Shown here piece after piece: positions 13,897 through 14,172 of a stretch of DNA of 14,172 nucleotides; the stretch's first letter is position 1, and each line of letters opens with the position of its first letter. This stretch comes from Comamonadaceae bacterium. GTDB taxonomy: Bacteria; Pseudomonadota; Gammaproteobacteria; Burkholderiales; Burkholderiaceae_C. The stretch spans positions 1-14,172 of the forward strand of contig CANGZG010000052.1 of NCBI GenBank assembly GCA_947458415.1, written 5' to 3'. A program made the position numbers and the translations under genes. Under the pieces are notes generated by a model. That model made no database searches. It had not been told where the DNA came from and was given only the letters and a program-made list of their open reading frames with translations.

Positions 13897-14172
13897 TCAA
13901 ATGGGGTAGATGATGGAGTTGGCAATCATTTCGCTGTCGTACACACACAGACGCGACACAAACTTCAAACCCACATCGGTTCTGACGATGTGATCGCGGT
14001 AAAAACCCACAGACAAGATGGTTGAATCGCCATCAAATTTGGTGCGAATCACCGTGTAATTGGCTTCGGCATGGATGCGGTTACCGTTGTCTTCCACCGA
14101 TAACAAACGGGGTGTACCCACGATATGGCGTTGGTAGTATGGGTCGTGGTAGAGGGTTTCTTTCACACCATA
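13897..14172 (-). CDS. nagH: Salicylate 5-hydroxylase small oxygenase subunit, C-terminal part, cut by window edge
   Basis: The beta subunit of a Rieske non-heme iron ring-hydroxylating oxygenase, with an NTF2-like fold. Only the last 91 residues are present; the frame is open to the window end, so the GTG at 14166 is not a reliable start. Recognisable beta-subunit features are PYYQRHIVG, the alternating strand pattern of NYTVIRTKFDGDSTILSVG, and the C-terminal VYDSEMIANSIIYPI. The complete family protein is about 160 residues. The Rieske ferredoxin and gentisate dioxygenase downstream identify it as the NagH type, converting salicylate to gentisate with NagG. Assignment from a fragment plus context. 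Confidence 0.8.
   Translation of the reverse strand, partial: YGVKETLYHDPYYQRHIVGTPRLLSVEDNGNRIHAEANYTVIRTKFDGDSTILSVGFYRDHIVRTDVGLKFVSRLCVYDSEMIANSIIYPI

Noticed and set aside
1..14172. CRISPR arrays, tRNAs, insertion sequences, prophage or defence genes
   Set aside because: No repeated spacer-repeat pattern, cloverleaf, transposase or inverted terminal repeats were seen on either strand; coding genes fill nearly all of the window.

Overview
The window comes from the chromosome of a betaproteobacterium, most likely a Burkholderiales member near the Comamonadaceae. This rests on the gene order cysI-DUF934-cysH-cysD-cysN, the thiO-thiS-thiG-thiE run with an N-terminally extended ThiE, the nag-type salicylate/gentisate genes, and the heavy use of TTG for leucine. 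The genus is an inference from style, not a proof. No tRNA, rRNA, CRISPR, insertion sequence or phage gene is visible. Every part of the window is explained by metabolic genes with short gaps; no gene-free stretch exceeds 300 bases.

Positions 1-4867 (+) hold an assimilatory sulfate reduction operon: the 3' part of a siroheme sulfite/nitrite reductase (cysI), a DUF934 protein, an APS reductase (cysH), and the two ATP sulfurylase subunits (cysD, cysN). The genes overlap or lie within about 15 nt of each other. Sulfate is activated to APS by CysDN, reduced directly to sulfite by the iron-sulfur CysH, and then to sulfide by CysI. No APS kinase is fused to CysN and no cysJ is seen.

Positions 4937-6326 (+) hold a 7Fe ferredoxin (fdxA) and a thioredoxin-reductase-like ferredoxin-NAD(P)H reductase. 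They are a natural electron pair that could feed the sulfite reductase.

Positions 6361-11678 are a thiamine locus. A clear TPP riboswitch, flanked by a UUCG hairpin on one side and a hairpin enclosing the start codon on the other, controls a CytX-like transporter (+). thiD (-) faces it tail to tail with a 26-bp overlap. Just past thiD, only 55 bp away and divergent, runs thiO-thiS-thiG-thiE (+). Together these take up or phosphorylate HMP, oxidise glycine, build the thiazole and join the two halves. Only cytX carries a visible riboswitch, which raises the question of how thiD and thiOSGE sense thiamine.

Positions 11813-14172 (-) hold the end of a salicylate 5-hydroxylase/gentisate cluster: the C-terminal part of the oxygenase small subunit (nagH), a Rieske ferredoxin (nagAb), gentisate 1,2-dioxygenase (nagI), and a fumarylpyruvate hydrolase (nagK). 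The maleylpyruvate isomerase (nagL) is not in the window. This cluster converges on thiE across a 134-bp gap.

Overall this is well-understood metabolism. The least explained signals are the architecture of the cytX leader, the thiD/thiO divergent region, a possible non-contiguous thi operon, and the N-terminal domain of ThiE.
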